From Denitrobacterium sp024691475 (GTDB lineage Bacteria > Actinomycetota > Coriobacteriia > Coriobacteriales > Eggerthellaceae), in the NCBI GenBank assembly GCA_024691475.1, contig JAILNP010000114.1:1-33035 (forward strand): a stretch of DNA of 33,035 nt, read 5' to 3'. The notes below the pieces were generated by a model. It saw only the letters and a program-made list of their open reading frames with translations. It was not told the DNA's origin and made no database searches. Shown piece by piece: positions 17,579-25,925 of this stretch. A program made the position numbers and the translations under genes. How positions within the stretch are numbered: position 1 is the first letter of the stretch; each line of letters begins with the position of its first letter.

Positions 17579-17905
17579 ATGGCAGAACAGAAGAATCGTC
17601 AGTCCGACGAACTGGAAACGAACCCGTTTGCGCTGCGTCGCAACCTGTTCGCAGTGGCAACCCTCGCGGCATTCATCGCCTACTTCATCGTGCCCGACCA
17701 GCTCGCGAAGACGATCATCATGGTCGTCGCGCTCATCCTGGTCATGGCAGTCACGTACTTCCAGCAAAAGCATCGCTCCTGGATGGTTGCGCGCCGCAAC
17801 CCCGCGGCGTACGACTCCGACGGCCGCTACCACAAGGAATGGGAAAACCTCACTCAGGAAGACATCGACCGCGAGTGGGAAAAGCTAAAAGCGAAGAACA
17901 ACTAG
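17579..17905 (+). CDS. Small two-helix membrane protein of unknown function
   Basis: This 108-residue protein has two hydrophobic segments (about residues 22-40 and 43-62) and a polar, tryptophan-containing C-terminal tail (EWENLTQEDIDREWEKLKAK) on one face of the membrane. No recognised family. The ATG at 17579 is supported only by a weak ribosome binding site. It lies 54 bases before purL and may be in its operon; no terminator separates them. It begins 64 bases from the divergent deacetylase start, so a shared regulatory region is likely. Confidence 0.7.
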   Translation: MAEQKNRQSDELETNPFALRRNLFAVATLAAFIAYFIVPDQLAKTIIMVVALILVMAVTYFQQKHRSWMVARRNPAAYDSDGRYHKEWENLTQEDIDREWEKLKAKNN

Positions 17906-17958
17906 TTGCGCATCACGCGCGTACGTTTGCCCAACGAAACCACAACGAAAGGCTCCAC

Positions 17959-20900
17959 ATGGTTTCACGTATCTACGTCGAGAAAAAACCCGGCTTCGAT
18001 GTGGAAGCACAGCAGCTTCTGCACGAGCTTCAGGACATCTTGGGGGTCAGCGGCCTGAGTGGCCTGCGCCTCGTGAACCGCTACGATGTCGAGGGTGCGG
18101 CGGAAGACCTGTTCGAATCCTGCATCCCCACCGTATTCAGCGAGCCCCAGAGCGACGTCGTCTATCGCTCCCTGCACGATGAATGCACGGACGCCGCAGC
18201 CGTATTCGCCGTGGAATTCCTGCCTGGCCAGTTCGACCAGCGCGCAAACAGCGCCAGCGAATGCATTCAGCTCATCAGCCAGGGCGAGCGCCCTGCGGTC
18301 CGCAGCGCCAAGGTATACCTGCTAGAAGGTTCGCTTTCCCAGGCCGACGTCGATCGCATCAAGGGCTACGTCATCAACCCCGTGGAAGCGCGCGAAGCCT
18401 CGCTCGATACCGTGGATACGCTCGCAGGTAACTACCCAGAGCCTGGCCCCGTGGAAGTGCTCGACGGCTTCCTGGAAATGAGCGAGGAAGAACTTTCCGC
18501 GTTCATCGCCGACCGTGGCCTGGCCATGGACCTCGCCGACATCGCCTTCTGCCAGGAATACTTCCGCGAAGAGGGTCGCTGCCCCACCATCACGGAAATC
18601 AAGATGATCGACACCTATTGGAGCGACCACTGCCGCCACACCACGTTCGGCACGCAGCTCGACGAAGTGCAGATCGACGACGAAACGGTCCGCCAGGCAT
18701 TCAACCGCTATCTGGAAATGCGCGAGGAGCTCGGCCGCACCGAAAAGCCCATCTGCCTCATGGACATGGGCACCATCGGCGCAAAGTACCTGAAGGCCAA
18801 GGGCGTCCTTACGGGCCTCGACGAGAGCGAGGAAATCAACGCCTGCACCGTGAAGGTGAAGGTCGACGTGAATGGCGTCGACGAAGACTGGCTCTTCCTA
18901 TTCAAGAACGAAACGCATAACCACCCCACCGAAATCGAACCCTTCGGCGGGGCTGCCACCTGCGTGGGCGGCGCCATCCGCGACCCGCTTTCGGGCCGCA
19001 GCTACGTCTACCAGGCAATGCGCGTAACGGGCGCCGCGAACCCGCTGGCCCCCGTTTCCGAAACGCTGCCCGGCAAGCTGCCGCAGCGCAAGATCGTCAC
19101 CACGGCTGCCGCGGGCTACTCCAGCTATGGCAACCAGATTGGCCTGGCCACGGGCCAGGTAGACGAGATCTACCACCCGGGCTACATGGCGAAGCGCATG
19201 GAAATCGGCGCCGTTGTCGCCGCCACGCCCGCCAACCACGTACGCCGCGAGACGCCCGCCCCGGGCGACGTCATCGTGCTGCTCGGCGGCCGCACCGGCC
19301 GTGACGGCATCGGCGGCGCAACGGGTTCCTCCAAGGCCCACAACACGCAGTCGCTGGAAAAGGACGGCGCGGAAGTGCAGAAGGGCAACGCGCCCGTCGA
19401 GCGCAAGCTGCAGCGCCTGTTCCGCCGCGGCGATGCCTGCCGCCTCATCAAGCGCTGCAATGACTTCGGCGCAGGTGGCGTGAGCGTTGCCATCGGCGAG
19501 CTGGCCGACGGCCTGCATGTGAACCTGAACGCAGTTCCGAAGAAGTACGACGGCCTCGACGGCACCGAGCTTGCCATTTCCGAAAGCCAGGAGCGTATGG
19601 CCGTGGCGCTGGACGCTTCCGACGTGCAGGAATTCCTGGCCTACGCCAAGGAGGAAAACCTGGAGGCCACGCCCGTCGCCACCGTTACCGCCGACGCCCG
19701 CGTGCGCATCGACTGGAATGGCAAGGCCATCGTGGACGTAAGCCGCGAATTCCTGGCCAGCAATGGCGCACCCAAGCACCAGACCGCGCATCTGTGCGCT
19801 GGCAGCACGTATGCCCCCAGCTGGGAAGGCGACACCCTGGCCGAGCGCATGACCTCGCTCGTTACCGACCTGAACGTCTGCGGCAAAAAGGGCCTGGTCG
19901 AGCGTTTCGACAGCACCATCGGCGCGGCAACCGCCCTCATGCCCTTCGGCGGCGCACGCCAGCTCACGCCCGCCATGGCCATGGCGGCCAAACTCCCCGT
20001 GTTCGGCGAAACCCATACCGTCAGCGGCATGGCCTGGGGCTTCAACCCCTTCATCATGGAAGCGAACCAGTTCACGGGAGCGTACCTTTCCGTGGTGGAA
20101 AGCGTGGCCAAATTCGTGGCCGCCGGCTTCCAGCGCGCGAATGCCTATCTGTCGTTCCAGGAATACTTTGAGAAGCTGCGCACCAGCCCGGAACGCTGGG
20201 GCAAGCCCGCGCAGGCCGTACTGGGTGCCCTGATGGCCCAGGTCGATCTGAGCGTTGGCTCCATTGGCGGCAAGGACTCCATGAGCGGCAGCTTCGAAGA
20301 CATCGACGTGCCGCCCACGCTGGTAAGCTTCTGCACGGGCTGTGGCAAGGAAGATCGCATCACCAGCCCCGAATTCAAGGGCGCCGGCCATCGCGTCATC
20401 GAGATTCGCCCCGCCTATCAGGAAGACAATCTCACGCCCGACGTGGAAGACCTGCTCGCGGCATTCGACATGGTGGAAGAGCTCATTGGCTCCAAGGCCG
20501 CACTGGCCGTTTCCACGCCCGGCTACGGCTGCGCCGCCGAAGCGCTCTTCAAAATGTGCCTGGGCAACGGCATCGGCCTTGCGCTGAACGACAACGAAGA
20601 GCGCGGCGACCTGTTCGCACCTGCGTACGGTTCGTTCTACGTAGAGCTTGCCGATAACGCCGAGATTCCCGCTGCTACGGGCAGCCTGTACGTGGGTGAA
20701 GTGGGTGCCACCACGGAAGCCTACGAGTTCAGCGCAGCAGGTGAGGTCATCTCGCTTGCTAAGCTGCAGGAAGCCTGGGAAGGCAAGCTCGAGCCGGTGT
20801 TCCCCTACCGCAACCAGGAAGGCACTGTCGAAGCCGTGACCAGCGATAACCACACGCCGCTCGTATTCAACGGCACCATCGCAAAGCCGCGCGTGATCAT

Positions 20901-21681
20901 CCCCGTATTCCCGGGTACGAACTGCGAATACGACACCGCAGCTGCCTTCGAGCGCGCGGGCGCCAAAGCCACCACGCTCATCATCAACAACCTCACGCCT
21001 GCCGCCGTCGCCGAAAGCACGAAGGCACTCGTGGAGGGCATCAAGAACAGCCAGATCATCATGATCCCCGGCGGCTTCTCGGGCGGCGACGAGCCCGACG
21101 GCTCCGCCAAGTTCATCACGGCATTCTTCCGCTCGCCCGCCGTCACCGAAGCGGTACGCGACCTGCTGCAAAACCGCGATGGCCTGATGCTGGGCATCTG
21201 CAATGGCTTCCAGGCGCTCGTGAAGCTGGGCCTGGTGCCTTACGGCGACATTCGCCCCATGGACGACACCTGCCCCACCCTCACGTTCAATAGCGTGGGC
21301 CGTCACCAGAGCCGCATCGTGCGCACGCGCGTGGCCAGCAACCTTTCGCCCTGGCTTTCCGAATGCGAAGTGGGCGACATCCACACCATGCCCATCAGCA
21401 ACGGCGAAGGCCGCTTCGTCATCTCGCCCGAACTGTACGCGCAGCTGGCTGCAGCCGGCCAGATTGCCACGCAGTACGTGGACGAAAACGGCAACCCCAG
21501 CATGAACTGGGCAGCCAATCCCAGCGGTTCGGCATACGCGGTCGAAGGCATTACCAGCCCCGACGGCCGCGTCTTCGGCAAGATGGGCCACACCGAGCGC
21601 AGTGGCGCGGGCCTGTACCAGAACATTCCGGGCCAGAGCTTCCAACCCATCATCGAAAGCGGCGTCGCCTACTTCAAATAG
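17959..21681 (+). CDS. purL: Phosphoribosylformylglycinamidine synthase, single-chain form
   Basis: This 1,240-residue enzyme makes FGAM from FGAR, glutamine and ATP in purine synthesis. It fuses an N-terminal PurS-like region (1-150), two ATP-grasp-type synthetase halves and a C-terminal class I glutaminase. The synthetase core includes NHPTEIEPFGGAATCVGGAI near residues 316-335. The glutaminase has its nucleophile C1081 in GICNGFQAL and the partner pair H1211 and E1213 in GHTER. FGAR and Mg-binding residues follow the large PurL pattern. Many Actinobacteria and Bacillota instead use separate PurS, PurQ and PurL, so the fused type is of note. The ATG at 17959 is preceded by GAAAGG. The open frame is much longer upstream but overlaps the small membrane gene and lacks a site. 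A terminator follows. Confidence 0.95.
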   Translation: MVSRIYVEKKPGFDVEAQQLLHELQDILGVSGLSGLRLVNRYDVEGAAEDLFESCIPTVFSEPQSDVVYRSLHDECTDAAAVFAVEFLPGQFDQRANSASECIQLISQGERPAVRSAKVYLLEGSLSQADVDRIKGYVINPVEAREASLDTVDTLAGNYPEPGPVEVLDGFLEMSEEELSAFIADRGLAMDLADIAFCQEYFREEGRCPTITEIKMIDTYWSDHCRHTTFGTQLDEVQIDDETVRQAFNRYLEMREELGRTEKPICLMDMGTIGAKYLKAKGVLTGLDESEEINACTVKVKVDVNGVDEDWLFLFKNETHNHPTEIEPFGGAATCVGGAIRDPLSGRSYVYQAMRVTGAANPLAPVSETLPGKLPQRKIVTTAAAGYSSYGNQIGLATGQVDEIYHPGYMAKRMEIGAVVAATPANHVRRETPAPGDVIVLLGGRTGRDGIGGATGSSKAHNTQSLEKDGAEVQKGNAPVERKLQRLFRRGDACRLIKRCNDFGAGGVSVAIGELADGLHVNLNAVPKKYDGLDGTELAISESQERMAVALDASDVQEFLAYAKEENLEATPVATVTADARVRIDWNGKAIVDVSREFLASNGAPKHQTAHLCAGSTYAPSWEGDTLAERMTSLVTDLNVCGKKGLVERFDSTIGAATALMPFGGARQLTPAMAMAAKLPVFGETHTVSGMAWGFNPFIMEANQFTGAYLSVVESVAKFVAAGFQRANAYLSFQEYFEKLRTSPERWGKPAQAVLGALMAQVDLSVGSIGGKDSMSGSFEDIDVPPTLVSFCTGCGKEDRITSPEFKGAGHRVIEIRPAYQEDNLTPDVEDLLAAFDMVEELIGSKAALAVSTPGYGCAAEALFKMCLGNGIGLALNDNEERGDLFAPAYGSFYVELADNAEIPAATGSLYVGEVGATTEAYEFSAAGEVISLAKLQEAWEGKLEPVFPYRNQEGTVEAVTSDNHTPLVFNGTIAKPRVIIPVFPGTNCEYDTAAAFERAGAKATTLIINNLTPAAVAESTKALVEGIKNSQIIMIPGGFSGGDEPDGSAKFITAFFRSPAVTEAVRDLLQNRDGLMLGICNGFQALVKLGLVPYGDIRPMDDTCPTLTFNSVGRHQSRIVRTRVASNLSPWLSECEVGDIHTMPISNGEGRFVISPELYAQLAAAGQIATQYVDENGNPSMNWAANPSGSAYAVEGITSPDGRVFGKMGHTERSGAGLYQNIPGQSFQPIIESGVAYFK

Positions 21682-21694
21682 GCCAACGCCTCAC

Positions 21695-21726
21695 GCGCCC
21701 TCCCACGCCAGGGAGGGCGCTTCTAT
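21695..21726 (+). terminator. Intrinsic terminator after purL
   Basis: A 10-bp perfect stem (GCGCCCTCCC at 21695-21704, GGGAGGGCGC at 21711-21720) with a six-base loop precedes a TTCTATTT run. Confidence 0.85.
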
Positions 21727-21759
21727 TTACCCACACGCCCACTTATCAGGAGCATCCCC

Positions 21760-22416
21760 ATGACCGACATCTTCACCGGCACCCGCGGATTCATCTTCGA
21801 TTGCGACGGAACGCTCCTCGATTCCATGCAAGCATGGAACGAGGCCGAAGACGCCCTACAACGCATGGCGAACGCCCCCGTGAGCCCCGAAGACGCCACG
21901 AGCATTCACGCGCTGCCCATCGAGGAGAGCGCCGCGCTGTGGCATGAGAAATACGGCGTTGGCGAAAGTACCGACGACGTCCTCGCCATCGAGGACAACG
22001 TGCTCCTTTCGTTCTACCGCGAGCGCGTCGAGGTGCTGCCCGGCGTACGCGCCATACTCGAACGCGCTCAAGAACAGGGCATTCCCTGCTGCGTGGTTAC
22101 CAGCAGCCCGAAGCGCTACGTGCAGGCGGGGCTCGAGCGCTGGGGACTCGCCTCGTTCTTCGCCGAGATCTGCACTACCGACGAGCTGGGCATGACCAAG
22201 GAAGAAACCGCCATCTACGAGCACGCCATGGCGACCATGGGCTCCACTCCGGAAACAACCTGGGGATTCGATGATGCGGTCTACGCCGTGAACACCATGA
22301 CACGTGCGGGCATCCGCACGGTGGGCGCCTTTGACCCCAACAACACCTCGCATCCCTTCGAAGACCTGCAGGCCGCGGCTACCGTAGCCGTGCATAGCCT
22401 GGAAGAGTTGCTCTAA
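21760..22416 (+). CDS. HAD-superfamily hydrolase (subfamily IA, phosphatase-like)
   Basis: This 218-residue protein is a probable small-molecule phosphatase or phosphomutase. Motif I is FDCDGTLLD (13-21), with the nucleophile D14 and acid D16. Motif II is the TSS (about 109-111), motif III the Lys in TKEET, and motif IV the Asp pair in GFDDAVY. The helical cap lies between motif I and II (25-95), as in subfamily IA. It resembles beta-phosphoglucomutase and phosphoglycolate phosphatase; substrate not determinable. It begins after the purL terminator with a weak AGGAG-like site. It faces the next gene and a GC-rich hairpin lies between their ends. Confidence 0.85.
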   Translation: MTDIFTGTRGFIFDCDGTLLDSMQAWNEAEDALQRMANAPVSPEDATSIHALPIEESAALWHEKYGVGESTDDVLAIEDNVLLSFYRERVEVLPGVRAILERAQEQGIPCCVVTSSPKRYVQAGLERWGLASFFAEICTTDELGMTKEETAIYEHAMATMGSTPETTWGFDDAVYAVNTMTRAGIRTVGAFDPNNTSHPFEDLQAAATVAVHSLEELL

Positions 22417-22422
22417 CGCAAA

Positions 22423-22446
22423 GGCGGCGAGCCGAAGCCCGCCGCC
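22423..22446. terminator. GC-rich hairpin between convergent genes, probable bidirectional terminator
   Basis: GGCGGCG (22423-22429) pairs with CGCCGCC (22440-22446) around an inner GC/GC and a TTCG-type tetraloop read on the minus strand. The T tract is weak on both sides (TTTGCGTT on minus), so termination is likely but not certain. Confidence 0.5.
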
Positions 22447-22469
22447 ATCCATTCGCTATAGCGCACGCC

Positions 22470-24470
22470 TTAGAGGAACTGATGCCGCTGCAACACGCTG
22501 ATGATGTCGCGGCCTTCCATGGTGCCGTGAATGATCTGACGTGCACGTTTGCTGTCGCCAATGTTGTACAAGACCACGTTGGTTCCCGCAAACGCCTCTT
22601 GTAGTGCGGCAAGGACGGGGTTGTTCGAACGCATACCCAGCGCCACAAAACCATAGTCGAAGGGCACGACCATCTTTTCGCCCTCGAGGGTCTCCACCAC
22701 GAACTCATCGTCGCGCACTTCCTGAAGCGCCGTGCGCGTCATCTGCTTGACATTGTATTTCGCCAACTTGTTCGCCGTGTCGCTCTTGGTTACCGGGTCG
22801 AGGCCCGCGCCAATTGCAGGAGAGCGTTCGATGATGGTAACCTCTGCGCCACGCGGAGCAAACAGGCTCATGATATCCAAGCCCGTCGCGCCGCCGCCAA
22901 TGATGGCCACCTTCATGCCCGTCATATCCTGCGGATACCCATTAATGCGCTCAATCATCTTCAGCGCCGTGGCTACACGCGTACCATGCTTGTCTACGCG
23001 ATACTTCAGTCCCGTAATGGGAGGCAACGTGGGATTGGAGCCCGTGGAATTCACCACGATGTCAGGGTTCAAGCTGCGCACGAAATCGACCGTAGCCGGC
23101 TTGCCCGTAAAGATGAACAGGTTATGCATCTTCTTCGCGCGGGCAATCAAGTAGCGCGGGAAGTCCATGATGCGGTCCTTCTCGGGGATGCGGGAAATGA
23201 TAGCCGCCAGGCCACCCAGTTCCTCCTTCTCCTCGATCAGGAACGTGGTGCAACCCACTTCCGCTGCCGTGCAAGCGGCTTCCAGGCCCGTCGTGCCGCC
23301 ACCTATGACCACCACGTTGCAGGGCTTCTTCACCTGCATCTCGCGATAGGCGTCATCGTGGAACAAGTCGGGGTTCACCGTGCAGCGCATGGGTTGGTTC
23401 AAGCCAATGCGATGACCCGCGCAGCCGATGTTGCACGAAATGCACGTGCGGATATCCTCGATGCGCCCGTCTTCCACCTTGTTCACCCAATACGGGTCGG
23501 CAATAAGCCCGCGGCCCATGCCAATGAGGTCGGCATCGCCACGCGCCAGGATATCCTCTGCCACCTGGGGCTTGCGAATGTTGCCCATAGTGATGCATGG
23601 CTTGCCGTAGGCATCCTTCAACGCGCGGGCCATATACGCGCGCCATCCATCGGGCTTGTAATCGATGTCAATCTGCAACTGGATGGCACCTGCCAAACCA
23701 GCTGAAACGTCGAACACGTCCACTTCCTCCTGGAAGTACTGCAGGTACTCGATGCAGTCCTCCAGCGTGTTGCCGCCCTCCATGAGCTCATCGGCCGAAA
23801 GACGGATGAAGATCGGGAAGAAGGGCCCCACCTGGGCACGCACTTCTTGCACGACCTCGGTCACGATGCGAGCGCGATTTTCGGGACTGCCGCCGTATTC
23901 GTCTTCGCGATGATTGGTAAGAGGCGAAAGGAACTGTGAGAGCAGATAGCTATGGCCAGCGTGAATCTCCACGGCATCGAACCCACACGCCTGGGCGCGC
24001 TTCGCCGCCTCGCCGAACTTCTTCACCACATGCTTGATTTCCTCAACCGTCATGGGGCGTGGAACCTCGCCGCCCGCCTTGCTGGGGATATCGGATGCGG
24101 AAATGGGCTGACAGCCAATACGTCGTTCCATGGTGGCAGCGCCAGCATGGTTGATCTGCACCGCAATGCAGGCACCATGACGATGCACCGCCTCGCACAG
24201 CTCGTACAGGCGCGGCATGAACGTATCGCGGTCGATGCGCAGCTGCGTGGTTCCGTTACTGCCCTGCGGGTAGTCGATATCCACGTTTTCCAAGATGATG
24301 ATGCCCGTGCCACCCTTGGCACGCTGCTCGTAGTAGGCAATATGCTCCTCGGAAAGCTCGCCGGAGCACTTGGCGAAGTTCGTTCCCATGGGCGCCATGA
24401 CAATGCGGTTCTTGGCCGTCATATGCCGTACGGTGAAGGGCTCGAAAATGTGCGGATACGCTGCTTGCAT
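22470..24470 (-). CDS. Old Yellow Enzyme-type NADH:flavin oxidoreductase with 4Fe-4S and FAD/NAD domains
   Basis: This 666-residue enzyme belongs to the 2,4-dienoyl-CoA reductase/trimethylamine dehydrogenase group of ene reductases. An FMN-binding TIM barrel covers residues 1-340. A 4Fe-4S cluster site follows, C343, C346, C350 and C363 (CxxCxxxCx12C). An FAD/NAD(P) domain covers about 375-660, with dinucleotide fingerprints VVIGGGTTGLEAA and VAIIGGGATGLDI. Substrate is not readable; relatives reduce enoyl-CoAs, bile-acid or phenolic compounds in gut anaerobes. The start is taken at ATG 24470, preceded by GGGAGAGG; the ATG 27 bases upstream has no better site. It has its own promoter and a striking operator-like palindrome upstream. 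Confidence 0.9.
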   Translation of the reverse strand: MQAAYPHIFEPFTVRHMTAKNRIVMAPMGTNFAKCSGELSEEHIAYYEQRAKGGTGIIILENVDIDYPQGSNGTTQLRIDRDTFMPRLYELCEAVHRHGACIAVQINHAGAATMERRIGCQPISASDIPSKAGGEVPRPMTVEEIKHVVKKFGEAAKRAQACGFDAVEIHAGHSYLLSQFLSPLTNHREDEYGGSPENRARIVTEVVQEVRAQVGPFFPIFIRLSADELMEGGNTLEDCIEYLQYFQEEVDVFDVSAGLAGAIQLQIDIDYKPDGWRAYMARALKDAYGKPCITMGNIRKPQVAEDILARGDADLIGMGRGLIADPYWVNKVEDGRIEDIRTCISCNIGCAGHRIGLNQPMRCTVNPDLFHDDAYREMQVKKPCNVVVIGGGTTGLEAACTAAEVGCTTFLIEEKEELGGLAAIISRIPEKDRIMDFPRYLIARAKKMHNLFIFTGKPATVDFVRSLNPDIVVNSTGSNPTLPPITGLKYRVDKHGTRVATALKMIERINGYPQDMTGMKVAIIGGGATGLDIMSLFAPRGAEVTIIERSPAIGAGLDPVTKSDTANKLAKYNVKQMTRTALQEVRDDEFVVETLEGEKMVVPFDYGFVALGMRSNNPVLAALQEAFAGTNVVLYNIGDSKRARQIIHGTMEGRDIISVLQRHQFL

Positions 24471-24529
24471 AGGCCTCTCCCTGCGCTCTGCCTGCATGAT
24501 GCCGCCCGCCTATGGGGCGGTCCGCCCAA

Positions 24530-24557
24530 AGTATACGGCGGGCATATATACCCGCCG
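24530..24557 (-). promoter_or_regulatory. Promoter -10 with adjoining 22-bp operator-like palindrome
   Basis: On the minus strand, TATACT (24530-24535) is the -10 of the oxidoreductase gene. Directly upstream of it, 24536-24557 is a near-perfect palindrome (CGGCGGG, six central AT bases flanked by one mismatched pair, CCCGCCG). It fills the spacer region of the promoter and looks like a repressor or activator site. A second perfect inverted repeat (GGGCGG T CCGCCC, 24515-24527) lies at the transcript start. The regulator is unknown. Confidence 0.5.
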
Positions 24558-24660
24558 CCGATGCGTTACCGAGGCCTATGGCAAATTGAATGAATCGAAG
24601 CCCAGAACGCGCGAAAGAGAAATAGGACAACGAACGGCAAGTATGCCGCAGCACGACGCC

Positions 24661-25281
24661 CTACAAATCGAGTTCCTGCCCCGGGTGCAAGATAATGCGC
24701 CCCTCCGCATGAAACGCCTGGGCCTTGCCCTCGTCAAAGAGCGTTTCAGGCGTAGGCTCACCGCTCATGGGAACCAAATGCACGGGCATGCTGTGACGCG
24801 CACCCACCAGAGCCGCGCATGCGCTGGCTTCTTCCACGTCCATGTTGTAAAAGCCATCGCCCGGGAACACGGCGTAGTCGAGCGCCATGGCAGCCAGCTT
24901 CCCCGAACGCATGTCATCGGTAGTGCTGGTGTCGCCGGAAGCGTAAAAGCGCAGCCCATCCAAGGAAAGCACCAGGCCCACGCACTCGTCTACCGGGTGA
25001 TTCTCGTTGCACGCCTGAACGGGCTGGATATGCACGCCGCATACGTCGAACGTACGGTATTCGCCAGGAGCGGGATGAAAATCGGCAGCACGCAGGACAC
25101 GGCAACCCGGAGCATGGGGCATCTGGTCGACCTGGTTGTGGTCGAAGTGCTCGTGCGTAACCAAAACGAGATTCGCAGGCACGTCGTAGCCCTCGCCCGC
25201 AAATGGATCGACGTACACCACCGTGCCATCCTCGAGCGTGAAACGATAGGATCCATGACCCTGATAGAGCATTTTCGCCAT
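24661..25281 (-). CDS. Metallo-beta-lactamase-fold hydrolase (UPF0173-like)
   Basis: This 206-residue protein has the metallo-beta-lactamase metal-binding motif THEHFDH near residues 42-48, a downstream Asp (GDTST) and a final His (VHLVPMS), matching UPF0173-type metal-dependent hydrolases. Its substrate is unknown. The ATG at 25281 follows GGAGGAG, so the longer frame (25326) is rejected. It starts 80 bases from the divergent LOG-family gene; the gap holds TACAAT near 25322-25327 that could serve the plus-strand gene. No strong terminator is seen after its stop. Confidence 0.85.
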   Translation of the reverse strand: MAKMLYQGHGSYRFTLEDGTVVYVDPFAGEGYDVPANLVLVTHEHFDHNQVDQMPHAPGCRVLRAADFHPAPGEYRTFDVCGVHIQPVQACNENHPVDECVGLVLSLDGLRFYASGDTSTTDDMRSGKLAAMALDYAVFPGDGFYNMDVEEASACAALVGARHSMPVHLVPMSGEPTPETLFDEGKAQAFHAEGRIILHPGQELDL

Positions 25282-25361
25282 ACGAGCTCCTCCCGATGCG
25301 TGCATCTTTTGCGCAAGATTATACAATGGGGAAACGCACGCGAACCTTCTGGAAGGACATC

Positions 25362-25925
25362 ATGAACATCTGCGTTTTCTGCGGCTCGAACGCCAACGCC
25401 GGCGAGCCCTACGTATCCAGCGCTATCAGCCTTGGCACCGAAATGGGTCGCCGCGGTCATACCCTCGTGTTCGGAGGCTTCGAAACGGGCCTCATGAGCT
25501 CCGTCGCGCATGCAGCCGCCAAGGCCGGGGGAAGCGTTCTGGGAGTCATCACCACCGACATCCCCTACCTCAATGCGCGCCCCGTATTCCCCTGCGATAC
25601 GCTGCTGAAAGCGCATAACCTTTCCGACCGCAAAGACATGATGTTCGAGCATTCCGACGCCTTCGTCGCACTGCCCGGATCGGTGGGAACGCTGGACGAG
25701 ATCTTCAGCGCCCTTGCGGAACAGAAGGTGAAAGACGGGCATGCACCCAAGCCCACGGGCATCTACAACGTGCAGGGCTATTACGACGCACTCGGAGCGC
25801 TCTTCGACCAAATGCTGCTCGCCAAGTTCATGGACCCGGAGGATCGCGACCTGTTCAGGATTTGCGACACAGCTGCGGCCACGCTCGATTACGTTGAGCA
25901 AGCCGTGCTTTGCGCCACCAACTAG
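25362..25925 (+). CDS. LOG-family protein (lysine-decarboxylase-like, TIGR00730 type)
   Basis: This 187-residue Rossmann-fold protein belongs to the LOG family, whose members hydrolyse nucleotide 5'-monophosphates at the N-glycosidic bond (cytokinin-activating in plants, nucleotide-metabolising in bacteria). Motifs: CVFCGS at the N-terminus, FGGFETGLM, RKDMMFEHSDAFVALPGS and GTLDE. The usual PGGxGT is PGSVGT here, so one glycine is replaced. The ATG at 25362 follows GGAAGG. Its stop overlaps the stop of the convergent prepilin peptidase gene by four bases (CTAG at 25922-25925), and no terminator is seen between them. Confidence 0.85.
   Translation: MNICVFCGSNANAGEPYVSSAISLGTEMGRRGHTLVFGGFETGLMSSVAHAAAKAGGSVLGVITTDIPYLNARPVFPCDTLLKAHNLSDRKDMMFEHSDAFVALPGSVGTLDEIFSALAEQKVKDGHAPKPTGIYNVQGYYDALGALFDQMLLAKFMDPEDRDLFRICDTAAATLDYVEQAVLCATN

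Noticed and set aside
17516..17833. N-terminal extension of the deacetylase frame
   Set aside because: The extension overlaps the divergent gene and would hide the signal peptide; the GTG at 17515 has a good ribosome binding site.
17569..17958. Upstream extension of the purL frame
   Set aside because: It overlaps the small membrane protein gene and has no PurL homology; the ATG at 17959 fits the family's N-terminus.
18898..21645. 915-residue open frame antisense to purL, and similar long frames opposite cimA and the GGDEF/EAL gene
   Set aside because: Sequences are compositionally odd with no domains, and arise from the GC-rich third-position bias of strongly supported genes on the other strand.
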